Source: Paenibacillus zeirhizosphaerae (lineage in GTDB: Bacteria > Bacillota > Bacilli > Paenibacillales > Paenibacillaceae). Taken from it: DNA of 64,000 bases. The position numbers and the translations under genes were made by a program. The notes beneath the pieces were generated by a model. That model did not search any database, was not told the origin of the DNA, and saw only the letters and a program-made list of their open reading frames with translations. The DNA is taken from NCBI RefSeq assembly GCF_030705605.1, contig NZ_JAPCKK010000001.1:1-64000 (forward strand). The letters run 5' to 3'. Shown here in pieces: positions 55,936 through 64,000 of this stretch (the stretch's first letter is position 1; the number at the start of each line of letters is the position of its first letter).

Positions 55936-57077
55936 AGCTTGGCCAGAAACGGAGGCTCATCAAACTCTTCTTTCGGAAAACGAATCCATTGCTGCAGATA
56001 ACCTTGCTGCCACAGCTCCTTGATCAATATGAGCAGGATCGGGGAGAGAATCAGACCGGCTACCCCGAAGATCGAAAGGGAGATGATCATAAACGACAGC
56101 ATCAGAAAGGCCGAGCTGACGCCAATAGAATTACCCGAAATTTTCGGCTCGGCCAGTTGTCGAACGAGCATCGCAACAGCCAGCAGTATCAGCAGCCCGA
56201 TCGCTAGGCTGGTATTGCCAACGATGAACAGATAAACGGCCCACGGGATGAAGATGACAGGCACCCCGAGCAGCGGTAAAATATCAAACACAGCCGCGAC
56301 AAGCGCGATTGTAAAGGCATTGCCGGCACCCAGAATCAGAAGACCCACAAAAACAATGACAAACGTGATGGACACGAGTATAGCCTGAGCTTTGATATAC
56401 GACCCGATCGCTTTTAAAACATGGTTTCTGAAAAAGCTAACAGCGGTTTTAAGCGTATGTGGTGTCTTCTTGCGCGCGATGACCTTCCACAGGTCAATCT
56501 CCATGCTGAGAAAGAAAGCCAAGATAATGGCAATTCCAAAATTGGCCATGAACGTAGAGAATGAGCCGAGAAATGCAATGATCCGCTGCAGCGCATTGGT
56601 TCCCCAGGTGGAGAGCAGCTTTGTGACAGTTTCAAAATACTCGTTCATACGATCCGTAATCGTCGGCGGCAAGCTGGCGATCTTCCCCTGTAAAAAAGCA
56701 GTCAGTTCCTTAAATGCCTGCTGCGTAATAGACATGTAATTGGGCAGATCGTCAGCGAGCCGTGCAAACTGTGTAACGATGATGAGCCCCAGCCCAAAAA
56801 ATAATGCGAGCAGGATGACGAGAAACAGCAGTACAGAGATAGCGGAAGCAAAAGGCTTGCGCATTCCTTTTTTGTGAAGATAGCGGGCCATCGGTTCAAT
56901 ACACAGGAATACCACGAAAGACAGAAAAACCGGCGCTGCGATGTGGTATAACTGGCTGGATATGAACAAAATCAGATAGACGGTCAGCGCAATCAATGCA
57001 ATATCGAAGGCTGTGCGCCAATACTTTTTATACAAAGGCAGCATAGAATACAACGACTCCTTTTTTGGCTGAATCAT
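55884..57077 (-). CDS. AI-2E family transporter (second copy)
   Basis: 397 residues, about eight membrane segments, with the signature region VAAVFDILPLLGVPVIFIPWAVYLF (core DILPLLG) and a C-terminal cytosolic tail rich in Glu/Pro (PKEEFDEPPFLAKLQEGDAPPSEE). Related to YtvI-type members of the family in Bacillota, by impression. Not closely alike to the copy at 42632-43699, so old paralogues. It overlaps the PBP gene tail to tail; no terminator separates them. Divergent from the deacetylase gene. Confidence 0.86.
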   Translation of the reverse strand: MIQPKKESLYSMLPLYKKYWRTAFDIALIALTVYLILFISSQLYHIAAPVFLSFVVFLCIEPMARYLHKKGMRKPFASAISVLLFLVILLALFFGLGLIIVTQFARLADDLPNYMSITQQAFKELTAFLQGKIASLPPTITDRMNEYFETVTKLLSTWGTNALQRIIAFLGSFSTFMANFGIAIILAFFLSMEIDLWKVIARKKTPHTLKTAVSFFRNHVLKAIGSYIKAQAILVSITFVIVFVGLLILGAGNAFTIALVAAVFDILPLLGVPVIFIPWAVYLFIVGNTSLAIGLLILLAVAMLVRQLAEPKISGNSIGVSSAFLMLSFMIISLSIFGVAGLILSPILLILIKELWQQGYLQQWIRFPKEEFDEPPFLAKLQEGDAPPSEEASKSMT

Positions 57078-57206
57078 TTTTGTATATTGTACACCATTTA
57101 AAGAAAGTCAGCCTAATTTCCTGACCTTTTATGTTAAAATAAAGTTAGTGAGTTTTCTTCAGGCTAACGGCACGCTATGTCAAAATAGAGAAGTGGGGAA
57201 TACAAC

Positions 57207-58622
57207 GTGCTGCAGAATGTACTGCTATGGCTTTTTTACATCACATCATTTTATGCTTTTATACCTGGACTCATCAGCCGCCTGTTCGGCTTCCGGGTAT
57301 TCCGTCGGGGAAAGAAAGAAGAGCAAGCCTTCGCTCTAACCTTTGACGACGGGCCCGATCCCGTGTATACCCCTCAATTACTGGATTTGCTGCAGCGTTT
57401 CGACGCCAAAGCGACTTTTTTTGTCGTGGGTGTGAACGCCGAGAAGCACCCGGCTATTTTGCGGAGAATCCATGACGAAGGGCATTTGATCGGTATTCAT
57501 AATTATGTGCATAAATCTAACTGGTTCATGCGTCCGGCGACCGTTCGCAAGCAGATTTTATGCACGGAGCAAATCATCCGTGAAGTCACCGGTGACCGCG
57601 CGGCCTATTATCGCCCGCCTTGGGGAATTGTGAATCTGTTTGATTTCGCCAAATCGAACGGACGCCGTATCGTGCTGTGGTCTTCCATGTTCGGGGATTG
57701 GCGTGTCAGAACGGGGGTAGATCGGTTGACCCGAAGAATGCTGCAAAAGCTGCGTGGAGGAGAAATCATGCTGCTTCATGACTGCGGTAGGACGCTCGGC
57801 GCCAATGCGGATGCTCCCCAAAATATGCTGGTTGCGCTGGAGCGTGTGTTGATCGAGGCGGGGCGCAGAGGTCTGCGCAGTGTAAGGATAGACGAGTTGG
57901 CAGGAGGTGCAGTGGAAATGAATGCGACTCATTCGGAAGGCTGGTTCAAAAAAGTCATTGTTCGCAGTTGGCTGCTGTACGAACGCGCATTTCATACGCT
58001 GTTTCGACTGGAGCCGGCCAACCCTCAGGAGCCTATGCTGCATTTCAGACGGCGCAAATATAAGGGCCAGCCTGTAGATTTTGCGGATGGGGTCTCACTT
58101 GTTAAGGGGGATGACGTGCTTGAGCTGCATTTCGACAATGAAAGGCTGTACCAGATTGGCTCTACAGCCAAGACGCCGATGCATGTAGCAATACAAATGA
58201 TCCGTTCTGTAGAGAAGCAACTCCCGGATCTGGCGGCCAGATTGGCTGCTGATTCGCAGCTTGAAAAGGTTAAAGCCGTTTACGGAGTTAGCATGATCAA
58301 CCGCGGCGCGGAGAAGCTCGGTTTTATGGTCCGTGATCTTCCAAGCGGCCTTTTTGCCTCATCTTCTAAGCTGTATCTGCGGCTGCTGCTGAGTGTTATC
58401 CATCCGTCTGGGCAAGAACGACTGAAGCGTCGTTCTGATGTTCTCGTACCAAAGCTTATTGTCATGCCGGTATCTGTATTAACAGGCCGTTTCCTGAAGA
58501 ATGATTCTGTAGGGTCTGGTATGACTTTGAACGATCATCCGCTCCCAGAGCATCCGGAAGAGATGGGGATGGGGACCGCTTCAGCGCAGACTGTGAACAG
58601 CTCTACGAGCACAATTGCGTAA
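57207..58622 (+). CDS. Polysaccharide deacetylase (NodB) fused to a YkoP-like domain
   Basis: 471 residues from GTG 57207 (GTGGGGA upstream). N-terminal hydrophobic segment (LLWLFYITSFYAFIPGLI) anchors it. NodB motifs: TFDDGP near 46-51, HNYVH near 98 as metal-binding His pair, YYRPPWG near 137, and LLHDCG near 190; all catalytic residues are present, so it should be an active metal-dependent de-N-acetylase of wall or exopolysaccharide. After ~250 a second domain (VDFADGVSLVKGDDVLELHFDNERL, landmark FADGVSLVKGD) resembles YkoP of B. subtilis. The last ~45 residues are disordered. No partner gene adjoins. Confidence 0.85.
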   Translation: MLQNVLLWLFYITSFYAFIPGLISRLFGFRVFRRGKKEEQAFALTFDDGPDPVYTPQLLDLLQRFDAKATFFVVGVNAEKHPAILRRIHDEGHLIGIHNYVHKSNWFMRPATVRKQILCTEQIIREVTGDRAAYYRPPWGIVNLFDFAKSNGRRIVLWSSMFGDWRVRTGVDRLTRRMLQKLRGGEIMLLHDCGRTLGANADAPQNMLVALERVLIEAGRRGLRSVRIDELAGGAVEMNATHSEGWFKKVIVRSWLLYERAFHTLFRLEPANPQEPMLHFRRRKYKGQPVDFADGVSLVKGDDVLELHFDNERLYQIGSTAKTPMHVAIQMIRSVEKQLPDLAARLAADSQLEKVKAVYGVSMINRGAEKLGFMVRDLPSGLFASSSKLYLRLLLSVIHPSGQERLKRRSDVLVPKLIVMPVSVLTGRFLKNDSVGSGMTLNDHPLPEHPEEMGMGTASAQTVNSSTSTIA

Positions 58623-58639
58623 GATTAGATGTATGAACC

Positions 58640-58676
58640 AAAACAGCCCTGCTTCCGTGAAAAGGAGCAGGGCTGT
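58640..58676 (+). terminator. Terminator between the deacetylase and convergent esterase
   Basis: Arms AACAGCCCTGCTTCC / GGAGCAGGGCTGTT around GTGAAAA. Two convergent genes share it; the T run is short. Confidence 0.8.
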
Positions 58677-58693
58677 TGCTGGTGTATGCCAGC

Positions 58694-59641
58694 TTACTCT
58701 TGTTTAGGATTCAAAGCTTCGGCAAGAGCGTTGATGTATCCGTTTCTGGCACGCTCACTCACTTCAGCAGTAGGAACCATGACATCAAAACCGTGGAAAC
58801 ATCCAGGATACAAATGAAATTCCACATTTACTCCAGCTTGTGCCAGTCTCGTTACATATTCGATGGTTTCATCACGAAACGGGTCCAATTGACCTACACA
58901 AGTATAGGTGGGCGGCAGGCCAGCCAGATTCTGCGCCCGGGCAGGGGCGGCATACGGTGAAATATCTCCTGTTGCATGCTCTCCTAAATACAAATTCCAA
59001 GCGGCCAAACTATGCGAGCGATTCCACACTGGTACTTCATCCGCAATTTCGTAGCTTGATGGGGTCGTATGCCGATCATCAATCATGGGATAGAGGGGCA
59101 TTTGAAAAGCGATCGCAGGTCCGCCTTTATCACGAGCCATCAAAGATAAGGCGGCCGTCAATCCACCACCCGCACTTTGGCCAGCTATAGCTAAGCGGGA
59201 CAAATCAATGTTCAGTTCTTCGGAGGCCTCTGACATCCATAGTAAAGCCTCGTAGCAGTCTTCAATTGCCGCCGGATACGGATGTTCCGGTGCCAGACGA
59301 TAATCCACGGAAACGACAACACAATCTGCTGTTTTGACGAGGGTTTCGCATAAACCATCATCCACGGGAGAAAGACCAAAAACGAACCCTCCGCCATGCA
59401 TCCAAAGCACGGCCGGCAGTTGATCTTGGTTTTTTTTGGTCGGTTCATAAATATTTACTGGGATTTCCCTTCCATCTGCCCCGGAAATAAGACGAGAAGT
59501 GGTGAGAACGTCGTCAGATTTTTGAGAAGGAGATTTTGAGCGAGATTGTCTTAATCTGGCCAAGTCATCAGGCAACTTCATTGGCGGAATCATCGATAAG
59601 ATCGGTCTTAATTCTGGTGCTACTTTGTTGTCAAAATTCAT
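58694..59641 (-). CDS. Alpha/beta hydrolase, HSL-type esterase
   Basis: 315 residues. Oxyanion motif HGGGFVFG near 80, nucleophile elbow GQSAGGG near 155, DPFRDE (Asp) near 255 and PGCFHGFD (His) near 285 give a full catalytic triad of the hormone-sensitive-lipase family. Such enzymes hydrolyse short acyl esters or lactones. No signal peptide, so cytosolic. It stands alone between two terminator-flanked genes. Substrate unknown. Confidence 0.9.
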   Translation of the reverse strand: MNFDNKVAPELRPILSMIPPMKLPDDLARLRQSRSKSPSQKSDDVLTTSRLISGADGREIPVNIYEPTKKNQDQLPAVLWMHGGGFVFGLSPVDDGLCETLVKTADCVVVSVDYRLAPEHPYPAAIEDCYEALLWMSEASEELNIDLSRLAIAGQSAGGGLTAALSLMARDKGGPAIAFQMPLYPMIDDRHTTPSSYEIADEVPVWNRSHSLAAWNLYLGEHATGDISPYAAPARAQNLAGLPPTYTCVGQLDPFRDETIEYVTRLAQAGVNVEFHLYPGCFHGFDVMVPTAEVSERARNGYINALAEALNPKQE

Positions 59642-59760
59642 CCAACTGCCTCCTCAAATCATGCCTCTACACTTTGATAGTGGCTAGGTATCACAGTTAA
59701 ACTATCATCGTCTATGATGGATGTCAATTCTGAGAAAATGAATACGATGGTTCAATATAA

Positions 59761-59810
59761 GAAACACAAAAAATCAGCCAGTCCAACGACAGGCTGATTT
59801 TTTGTGTTTC
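59761..59810 (-). terminator. Terminator downstream of ilvD
   Basis: A perfect 19-base hairpin: GAAACACAAAAAATCAGCC and GGCTGATTTTTTGTGTTTC around a 12-base loop. On the minus strand it ends the ilvD transcript, 70 bases behind the stop. A smaller hairpin (CTCAGTTT/AAACTGAG) lies at 59837-59858 between. Confidence 0.88.
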
Positions 59811-59881
59811 TCTGTGAAATCTAGACCAAGAATCCCTCAGTTTCTTAAAAAACTGAGTAGGACTTCTGCGGTTAAGCATGA

Positions 59882-61573
59882 TTAGATTTTCATGATACCG
59901 CCGTTGCTTGCATTCGTGACAAGCTTGGAGTATCTGGCCAGGTAACCTGTTTTTACCTTCGGCTCGAAGCCCTTCCAGTTGGCGCGACGGCTGGCAAATT
60001 CCTCTTCGCTGATTTCCAGTTGAATGGTGCGGTTGTTGAGGTCCAATTCAATGAAATCACCGTCTTCAACAAAAGCGATCGGTCCGCCTTCAGCCGCCTC
60101 TGGAGAAATATGGCCAATGGAGATACCTCGGGAAGCGCCGGAGAAGCGTCCGTCCGTAATCAGGCCGACCTTGGCGCCAAGACCCATGCCAACAATTTGG
60201 GAAGTTGGAGCGAGCATTTCCGGCATACCCGGTCCCCCCTTGGGTCCTTCATAACGGATAACGACGACATGTCCTTCCTTGACTTTACCGTTGGCGATGC
60301 CAGCTAGCGCATCTTCCTGAGAATCAAAGCAGATGGCAGGGCCTCTGTGGTAGCCGCCGACGGACGCATCCACGGCACCAACCTTGATAATGGAGCCTTC
60401 CGGAGCAAGATTGCCGAATAGAACGGCAAGCCCGCCGCGCTCGGAATAAGGGTTATCAAGACGATGGATAACATTCTCGTCCAGAATCGGCTGATCCTGC
60501 ACATTCTCGCGCAGTGTTTTGCCGGTAACAGTAATGCAATCCGCATGAAGGGCACCCGGCTTTTTCAACAACTCGTTCAGCACAGCGCTCACGCCACCGG
60601 CATTATGAACATCCTCGATATGATAATCGGAAGCGGGAGCCAACTTGGAAAGATGTGGTACACGGTTGGCTACCTCATTGATGCGTTCGATCGGATAGTC
60701 AACCTCGGCTTCATTGGCCAGTGCAAGGGTATGCAGTACCGTATTTGTGGAGCCGCCCATGGCCATATCAAGCGCGAAGGCGTTGTCGATCGCTTCTTTG
60801 GTCACGATGTCACGCGGCTTCAGGTCCATTTTGATCAGTTCCATCAATTGTTTTGCAGACTGCTTGACAAATTCTCTGCGTTCCGGAGCCACGGCCAGGA
60901 TCGTTCCGTTGCCTGGAAGCGCCAGACCTAACGCTTCAGCGAGACAGTTCATGGAGTTAGCCGTGAACATGCCTGAGCAGGAGCCACAGGTTGGACATCC
61001 GTACTGTTCAAGCTCCAACAGGCTTTGATCATCAATCTTGCCGGCCTGATAAGCTCCTACGCCTTCAAACACGGAAGTCAGGGAGATGGAACGGCCGTTC
61101 TTGTCTTTACCGGCTTGCATCGGACCGCCGCTGACGAAGATCGTTGGAATGTTCACGCGCAGCGCACCCATCATCATGCCGGGCGTGATTTTGTCACAGT
61201 TGGGAATGCAGACCATGCCATCGAACCAGTGTGCAGATACAACAGTTTCGAGAGAGTCAGCGATAATTTCACGGCTTGGCAGGGAATACCGCATACCGAT
61301 ATGTCCCATCGCAATTCCGTCGTCCACACCGATGGTATTGAATTCGAAAGGTACACCGCCTGCTTCACGAATCGCCTCTTTAACAATTTTGCCAAATTCC
61401 TGCAAGTGCACATGCCCGGGAACAATATCAATGTAGGAGTTGCACACGGCAATGAACGGTTTGTCAAAATCCTCTTCCTTTACGCCTGCTGCTCGCAGAA
61501 GGCTGCGGTGTGGCGCACGGTCAAAGCCTTTTTTGATCATATCTGATCGCATCTTCTTCTTGTTAGCTGTCAT
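59882..61573 (-). CDS. ilvD: Dihydroxy-acid dehydratase
   Basis: 563-residue Fe-S dehydratase of valine, leucine and isoleucine synthesis (dihydroxy acid to 2-keto acid). Cluster cysteines are visible in [16 protein letters not shown] near 43, [16 protein letters not shown] near 115 and [18 protein letters not shown] near 185; [21 protein letters not shown] (core [10 protein letters not shown]) is near 460. Start ATG with GGAGG upstream on the minus strand. It is a single gene, away from ilvBNC/leu; I see no T-box or CodY-box that I can assert in the upstream region. Confidence 0.97.
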   Translation of the reverse strand: MTANKKKMRSDMIKKGFDRAPHRSLLRAAGVKEEDFDKPFIAVCNSYIDIVPGHVHLQEFGKIVKEAIREAGGVPFEFNTIGVDDGIAMGHIGMRYSLPSREIIADSLETVVSAHWFDGMVCIPNCDKITPGMMMGALRVNIPTIFVSGGPMQAGKDKNGRSISLTSVFEGVGAYQAGKIDDQSLLELEQYGCPTCGSCSGMFTANSMNCLAEALGLALPGNGTILAVAPERREFVKQSAKQLMELIKMDLKPRDIVTKEAIDNAFALDMAMGGSTNTVLHTLALANEAEVDYPIERINEVANRVPHLSKLAPASDYHIEDVHNAGGVSAVLNELLKKPGALHADCITVTGKTLRENVQDQPILDENVIHRLDNPYSERGGLAVLFGNLAPEGSIIKVGAVDASVGGYHRGPAICFDSQEDALAGIANGKVKEGHVVVIRYEGPKGGPGMPEMLAPTSQIVGMGLGAKVGLITDGRFSGASRGISIGHISPEAAEGGPIAFVEDGDFIELDLNNRTIQLEISEEEFASRRANWKGFEPKVKTGYLARYSKLVTNASNGGIMKI

Positions 61574-61713
61574 GAAGTCTGTCCTCCCAAAATCCTATAT
61601 TGGTTTAGCGCTGCAAAGCAACGCTTGAAAGCGGTGAATGGTTTCTAGAAAGTCTATCATAACTGTGGCTTTTTTTCTATATATATTACAGAAGGTGAGA
61701 GGCCTTTCCGAAA

Positions 61714-61753
61714 AAAAGAAGCCCGCCGCCGCTGCTGCGGGACAGGCTCTCTA
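61714..61753 (-). terminator. Likely terminator of the acyltransferase gene
   Basis: On the minus strand a GC-rich imperfect hairpin (AGCCTGTCCCGC ... GGCGGGCT) is followed by TTCTTTTTTT, ~27 bases behind the stop of the acyltransferase and ahead of ilvD. Confidence 0.7.
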
Positions 61754-61779
61754 GGTATATTTTTGTTGCGCGCATCCTT

Positions 61780-62853
61780 TCAGGACTTCGTTTCGATGCG
61801 GCTTGCCGTGCGCCAGCTTTTGGGACAAAATTCGGCAAGTCTGTTGAACAGCATGAGGAGCCAATCCACATTGGGTTCTATAAACAGATGTGCTGCTCGT
61901 TTGATCCCGGGCAGTGAAAGTAGAACAGTCAGCAGGCAGGCGGTGATCATAATGAACGCGATGCCATAGGTTGTATGAACATAGGTGTATATTCCCGATG
62001 CGGCAGCCCCACGAATGATGAATCCGTGCAGCAGAAAAACATACAGCGTCCGGCTTCCCATCCGGGACAGCCACCCTGACGTCAAGGGGACGAGGCCGAG
62101 AAAGGCGGCCGAGGCCGTAAGCTGCAGCATATAGATGCCGATCCGGTAGAAGCCCGCATACCATTCCCCATGTCCCAGCTCGGTATAGGTCATGCTTCCG
62201 TACAACCAGCCTGTCTGCAGATGTGCCGATACCCAGACTGCTCCTGCAAACAGCAGCAGGGACATCGCGATGGCTGCGGATCTGATGCGGGGGGTTAGGA
62301 GCAAGGATATTTTTTCATAGGTCATATGATAACCAAGTATAAAAAAAGGAAGAAATATAAAAGTTCTGGATATGCTCAACCACGTCCCCTCAAAAGGGAG
62401 GTATCCGGCAAGTCCCCCCAGCGTAATAGAGGCAGTCAACTGTACAGCTGGTGGCAGCCGCCGCATGGCCAGCAGGAGCAGCCTCCAGCAGAAATGACTG
62501 GCAAGGAACCACAACAGCAGATAGGGAGCAAAAAAGGAATGATGAAGACCCTGCACATGGAAGAAAGCTTTATCCAGCAGGGAGTAGAGACTCTGAAAAA
62601 TAATGTATTGTGCCATGATCTGCAGCAGCACTCTCCCGCCAGCTTCCCCTTTCAGGCTCAGACGTGCGAAATAACCGGTGACCCACACGAATAGAGGCAT
62701 ATGAAACATAAAGATCCAGGTGTACCATCGATCAGCCCAAGTGTTGATCCCTATAAGAGGCTCAAGCGCGTTAGCGATAAACACACATACGATCAGTAAA
62801 AACCTTAAATTTAGAAAAAATGAATCCTTGCTCTGCGCCGACACTCCGCTCAT
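61780..62853 (-). CDS. Acyltransferase 3 family membrane protein
   Basis: 357 residues, about ten membrane segments. The start region DSFFLNLRFLLIVCVFIANALEPLIG and the segment IFMFHMPLFVWVTGYF near 48-63, with a membrane-embedded His and the family layout of OafA/fucose-4-O-acetylase-like proteins, support the call. Such enzymes O-acetylate surface polysaccharides or teichoic acids. Acceptor unknown; no glycosyltransferase is next to it. Transcribed toward ilvD with a terminator between. Confidence 0.83.
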   Translation of the reverse strand: MSGVSAQSKDSFFLNLRFLLIVCVFIANALEPLIGINTWADRWYTWIFMFHMPLFVWVTGYFARLSLKGEAGGRVLLQIMAQYIIFQSLYSLLDKAFFHVQGLHHSFFAPYLLLWFLASHFCWRLLLLAMRRLPPAVQLTASITLGGLAGYLPFEGTWLSISRTFIFLPFFILGYHMTYEKISLLLTPRIRSAAIAMSLLLFAGAVWVSAHLQTGWLYGSMTYTELGHGEWYAGFYRIGIYMLQLTASAAFLGLVPLTSGWLSRMGSRTLYVFLLHGFIIRGAAASGIYTYVHTTYGIAFIMITACLLTVLLSLPGIKRAAHLFIEPNVDWLLMLFNRLAEFCPKSWRTASRIETKS

Positions 62854-63062
62854 ATTCTATCCCTCCATACGGACGGTACCTCTGCCGTATTTTCTAAAAA
62901 TCTTATATTTAAAACATACGCTATTCCGGCGATATGAATTGTGATCAAATTCACAATAGTAAACGCTCACATTCCCCTGATTTGTGTCGTTTGTTTGAAT
63001 TTGACCGGCTTCTTGCCAGGGTGATACCCTTAATTATAGGAATACCGAAAAGGAGGAAGAGC

Positions 63063-63866
63063 ATGCCTGAATTGCAGATTGGGACACGTGCGGAGCCATG
63101 TGGAGCCATCTTGTTTGATAAAGACGGAACTCTGCTCCATTTCCTGCAGATGTGGGGAGGCTGGTCAAGTTCCGTTCTGAGTATGCTGGAGCAGCATTTG
63201 ACTGTGATGGGTGCCGAATTCATCGGTGGCAAGGAACGTGTCCTGGGCACCACGCTTGACCGGGAAGGGCATGTTATCGGCTATGATGTGCGCGGACCGC
63301 TGGCGATGGGCACGATTGATGAAACGATCGGCCTGCTGGCCTGGCAGCTCTACGCCGCAGGAGTGCCCTGGGATGAGGCGGTGATGCAGGTCAGGCATTT
63401 CAGCCAAACGGCTATGGCCGATCTTCGAAGTAGCCGCCCCGCTCAGGCTTTTCCGGGCCTGTCTGTATTTCTTGAACAATGCCGGGCCGCAGGACTGAAG
63501 CTCGGGGTCGTGACTTCGGACTCCAGGAGGGAAGCGGAGGAGCATTTGCGCTGGCTCGGATTCCGTCACTATTTTGACTCGGTTATCGGTTATGATGACG
63601 TCAGAGAAGGGAAGCCTTCACCGGAAATGGTAATGAAAGCCTGTGCGGAAATGGGCGTAGCCCCTGCCGAAACGGTGGTCATTGGGGACAGCAGTGGGGA
63701 TATGCTGATGGGAAAGCAGGCGGGTGTGAGGCTGAAGCTCGGCTTTGCTCCCGACTCGAAGCTGACGGAGCATCTGGCAGATGCGGATCTTATTTTCCAC
63801 AGCTATGAGCATCTAAAGGTAAGAGACCTTAACGAGTTCAACGTGATGGAGGCGGATAAACGATGA
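63063..63866 (+). CDS. HAD family hydrolase (phosphoglycolate-phosphatase-like)
   Basis: 267 residues from ATG 63063, directly behind AAAGGAGG; an upstream in-frame ATG at 62934 is unneeded. HAD motifs: DKDGTLLHF near 20 (nucleophile Asp in DxDGT), VVTSDSRREAEEHL near 143 (motif II), Lys in DVREGKPSPEMV near 178 and VVIGDSSGDMLMGKQAG near 205 (motif IV). A C1 helical cap (residues ~35-120) fits the PGP/beta-PGM branch. Substrate unknown. Its stop overlaps the start of the sirtuin gene (ATGA), so they form an operon. Confidence 0.9.
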   Translation: MPELQIGTRAEPCGAILFDKDGTLLHFLQMWGGWSSSVLSMLEQHLTVMGAEFIGGKERVLGTTLDREGHVIGYDVRGPLAMGTIDETIGLLAWQLYAAGVPWDEAVMQVRHFSQTAMADLRSSRPAQAFPGLSVFLEQCRAAGLKLGVVTSDSRREAEEHLRWLGFRHYFDSVIGYDDVREGKPSPEMVMKACAEMGVAPAETVVIGDSSGDMLMGKQAGVRLKLGFAPDSKLTEHLADADLIFHSYEHLKVRDLNEFNVMEADKR

Positions 63867-64000
63867 AGCCGGAAGAAAGGCTGGCAGAATGGATCGGCGA
63901 AAGCCGCAATATTGTATTTTTCGGAGGGGCGGGAACGTCGACGGAAAGTGGCATCCCTGATTTCAGGTCTGCGGCGGGTCTGTACCGGCAGGAGGAAGAG
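63863..64000 (+). CDS. Sirtuin, NAD-dependent protein deacylase (partial, 5' end)
   Basis: The first 46 codons of a Sir2-family gene run off the window end. The NAD-binding signature GAGTSTESGIPDFRS is present near residues 22-36, as in CobB-type bacterial sirtuins, with an N-terminal helix (EERLAEWIGES) before it. ATG 63863 overlaps the stop of the HAD gene, with GGAGGCGG upstream. The rest of the protein, including the zinc cysteines, is outside the window. Confidence 0.92.
   Translation, partial: MKPEERLAEWIGESRNIVFFGGAGTSTESGIPDFRSAAGLYRQEEE

Noticed and set aside
61574..61700. T-box or attenuator leader before ilvD
   Set aside because: The upstream region on the minus strand is short and lacks a T-box core (TGGNACCRCG), a specifier stem or a leader peptide with branched-chain codons. 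No regulatory site could be asserted.

Overview
This window is a piece of chromosome from a spore-forming member of the Bacillota, most likely a Paenibacillus or close relative. The case rests on sporulation genes (bofC, spoVB), a CymR Rrf2 regulator, T-box leaders, strong AGGAGG ribosome binding sites with frequent TTG and GTG starts, and a gene order that follows the Bacillus subtilis block bofC-ruvAB-queA-tgt-yajC ... secDF-recJ-apt-relA-dtd-hisS-aspS-tcdA-rarA-cymR ... alaS-ireB-ruvX-mltG-trhP1-trhP2-pbpI almost gene for gene. It differs from B. subtilis in having ruvC, split secD and secF genes, and several inserted genes. The genus assignment is inference from synteny and style, not from a database search.

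Region by region. Positions 1-1516 are the end of a ribosomal RNA operon: the 23S 3' end, a 5S gene, eleven tRNA genes (Asn, Ser, Glu, Val, fMet, Asp, Lys, Gly, Arg, Leu, Pro) and a strong terminator. Positions 1590-9400 hold bofC behind a forespore-type promoter, the RuvC-RuvA-RuvB Holliday-junction set, a large SpoIID/LytB-domain exported protein, the queuosine genes queA and tgt, and yajC. Positions 9424-15068 hold two membrane proteins (YrzE-like and DUF421), spoVB, comN and the secD/secF translocase accessory pair. Positions 15170-24463 carry a CDF metal transporter, recJ, apt, a uracil/xanthine-type permease, the (p)ppGpp enzyme gene relA, dtd and an uncharacterised small protein. A T-box leader precedes hisS-aspS, followed by tcdA.

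Positions 29132-38579 contain genes absent from that interval in B. subtilis: an NCS2 purine permease, an ABC exporter, a divergent TetR/short-chain dehydrogenase pair with putative operators, a HelD-type helicase and two fluoride-channel subunits; rarA sits inside this stretch. Then come mnmA (inverted relative to the usual order) divergent from cymR and a cysteine desulfurase gene, a PRC-barrel protein, a tiny zinc-ribbon protein and an AI-2E family protein. Another T-box controls alaS, followed by ireB, ruvX, two DUF1292 proteins, mltG and trhP1-trhP2 without the usual trmR. The right end holds a chemoreceptor with a basic N-terminal tail, a PBP transpeptidase, a second AI-2E family protein, a two-domain polysaccharide deacetylase, an esterase, ilvD, a membrane acyltransferase, a HAD phosphatase and the start of a sirtuin gene.

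Functionally the window is mostly core housekeeping: translation (tRNAs, HisRS, AspRS, AlaRS, tRNA modification at position 34 and 37), DNA repair and recombination, protein export, sulfur trafficking and cell-wall/spore functions. I found no phage, transposon, CRISPR array or defence island, and no convincing new multi-gene system. The most informative leads are small: a forespore promoter before bofC, a palindromic structured segment after helD, an uncharacterised gene behind a tandem 10-bp repeat, a TetR operator pair, and a missing trmR.
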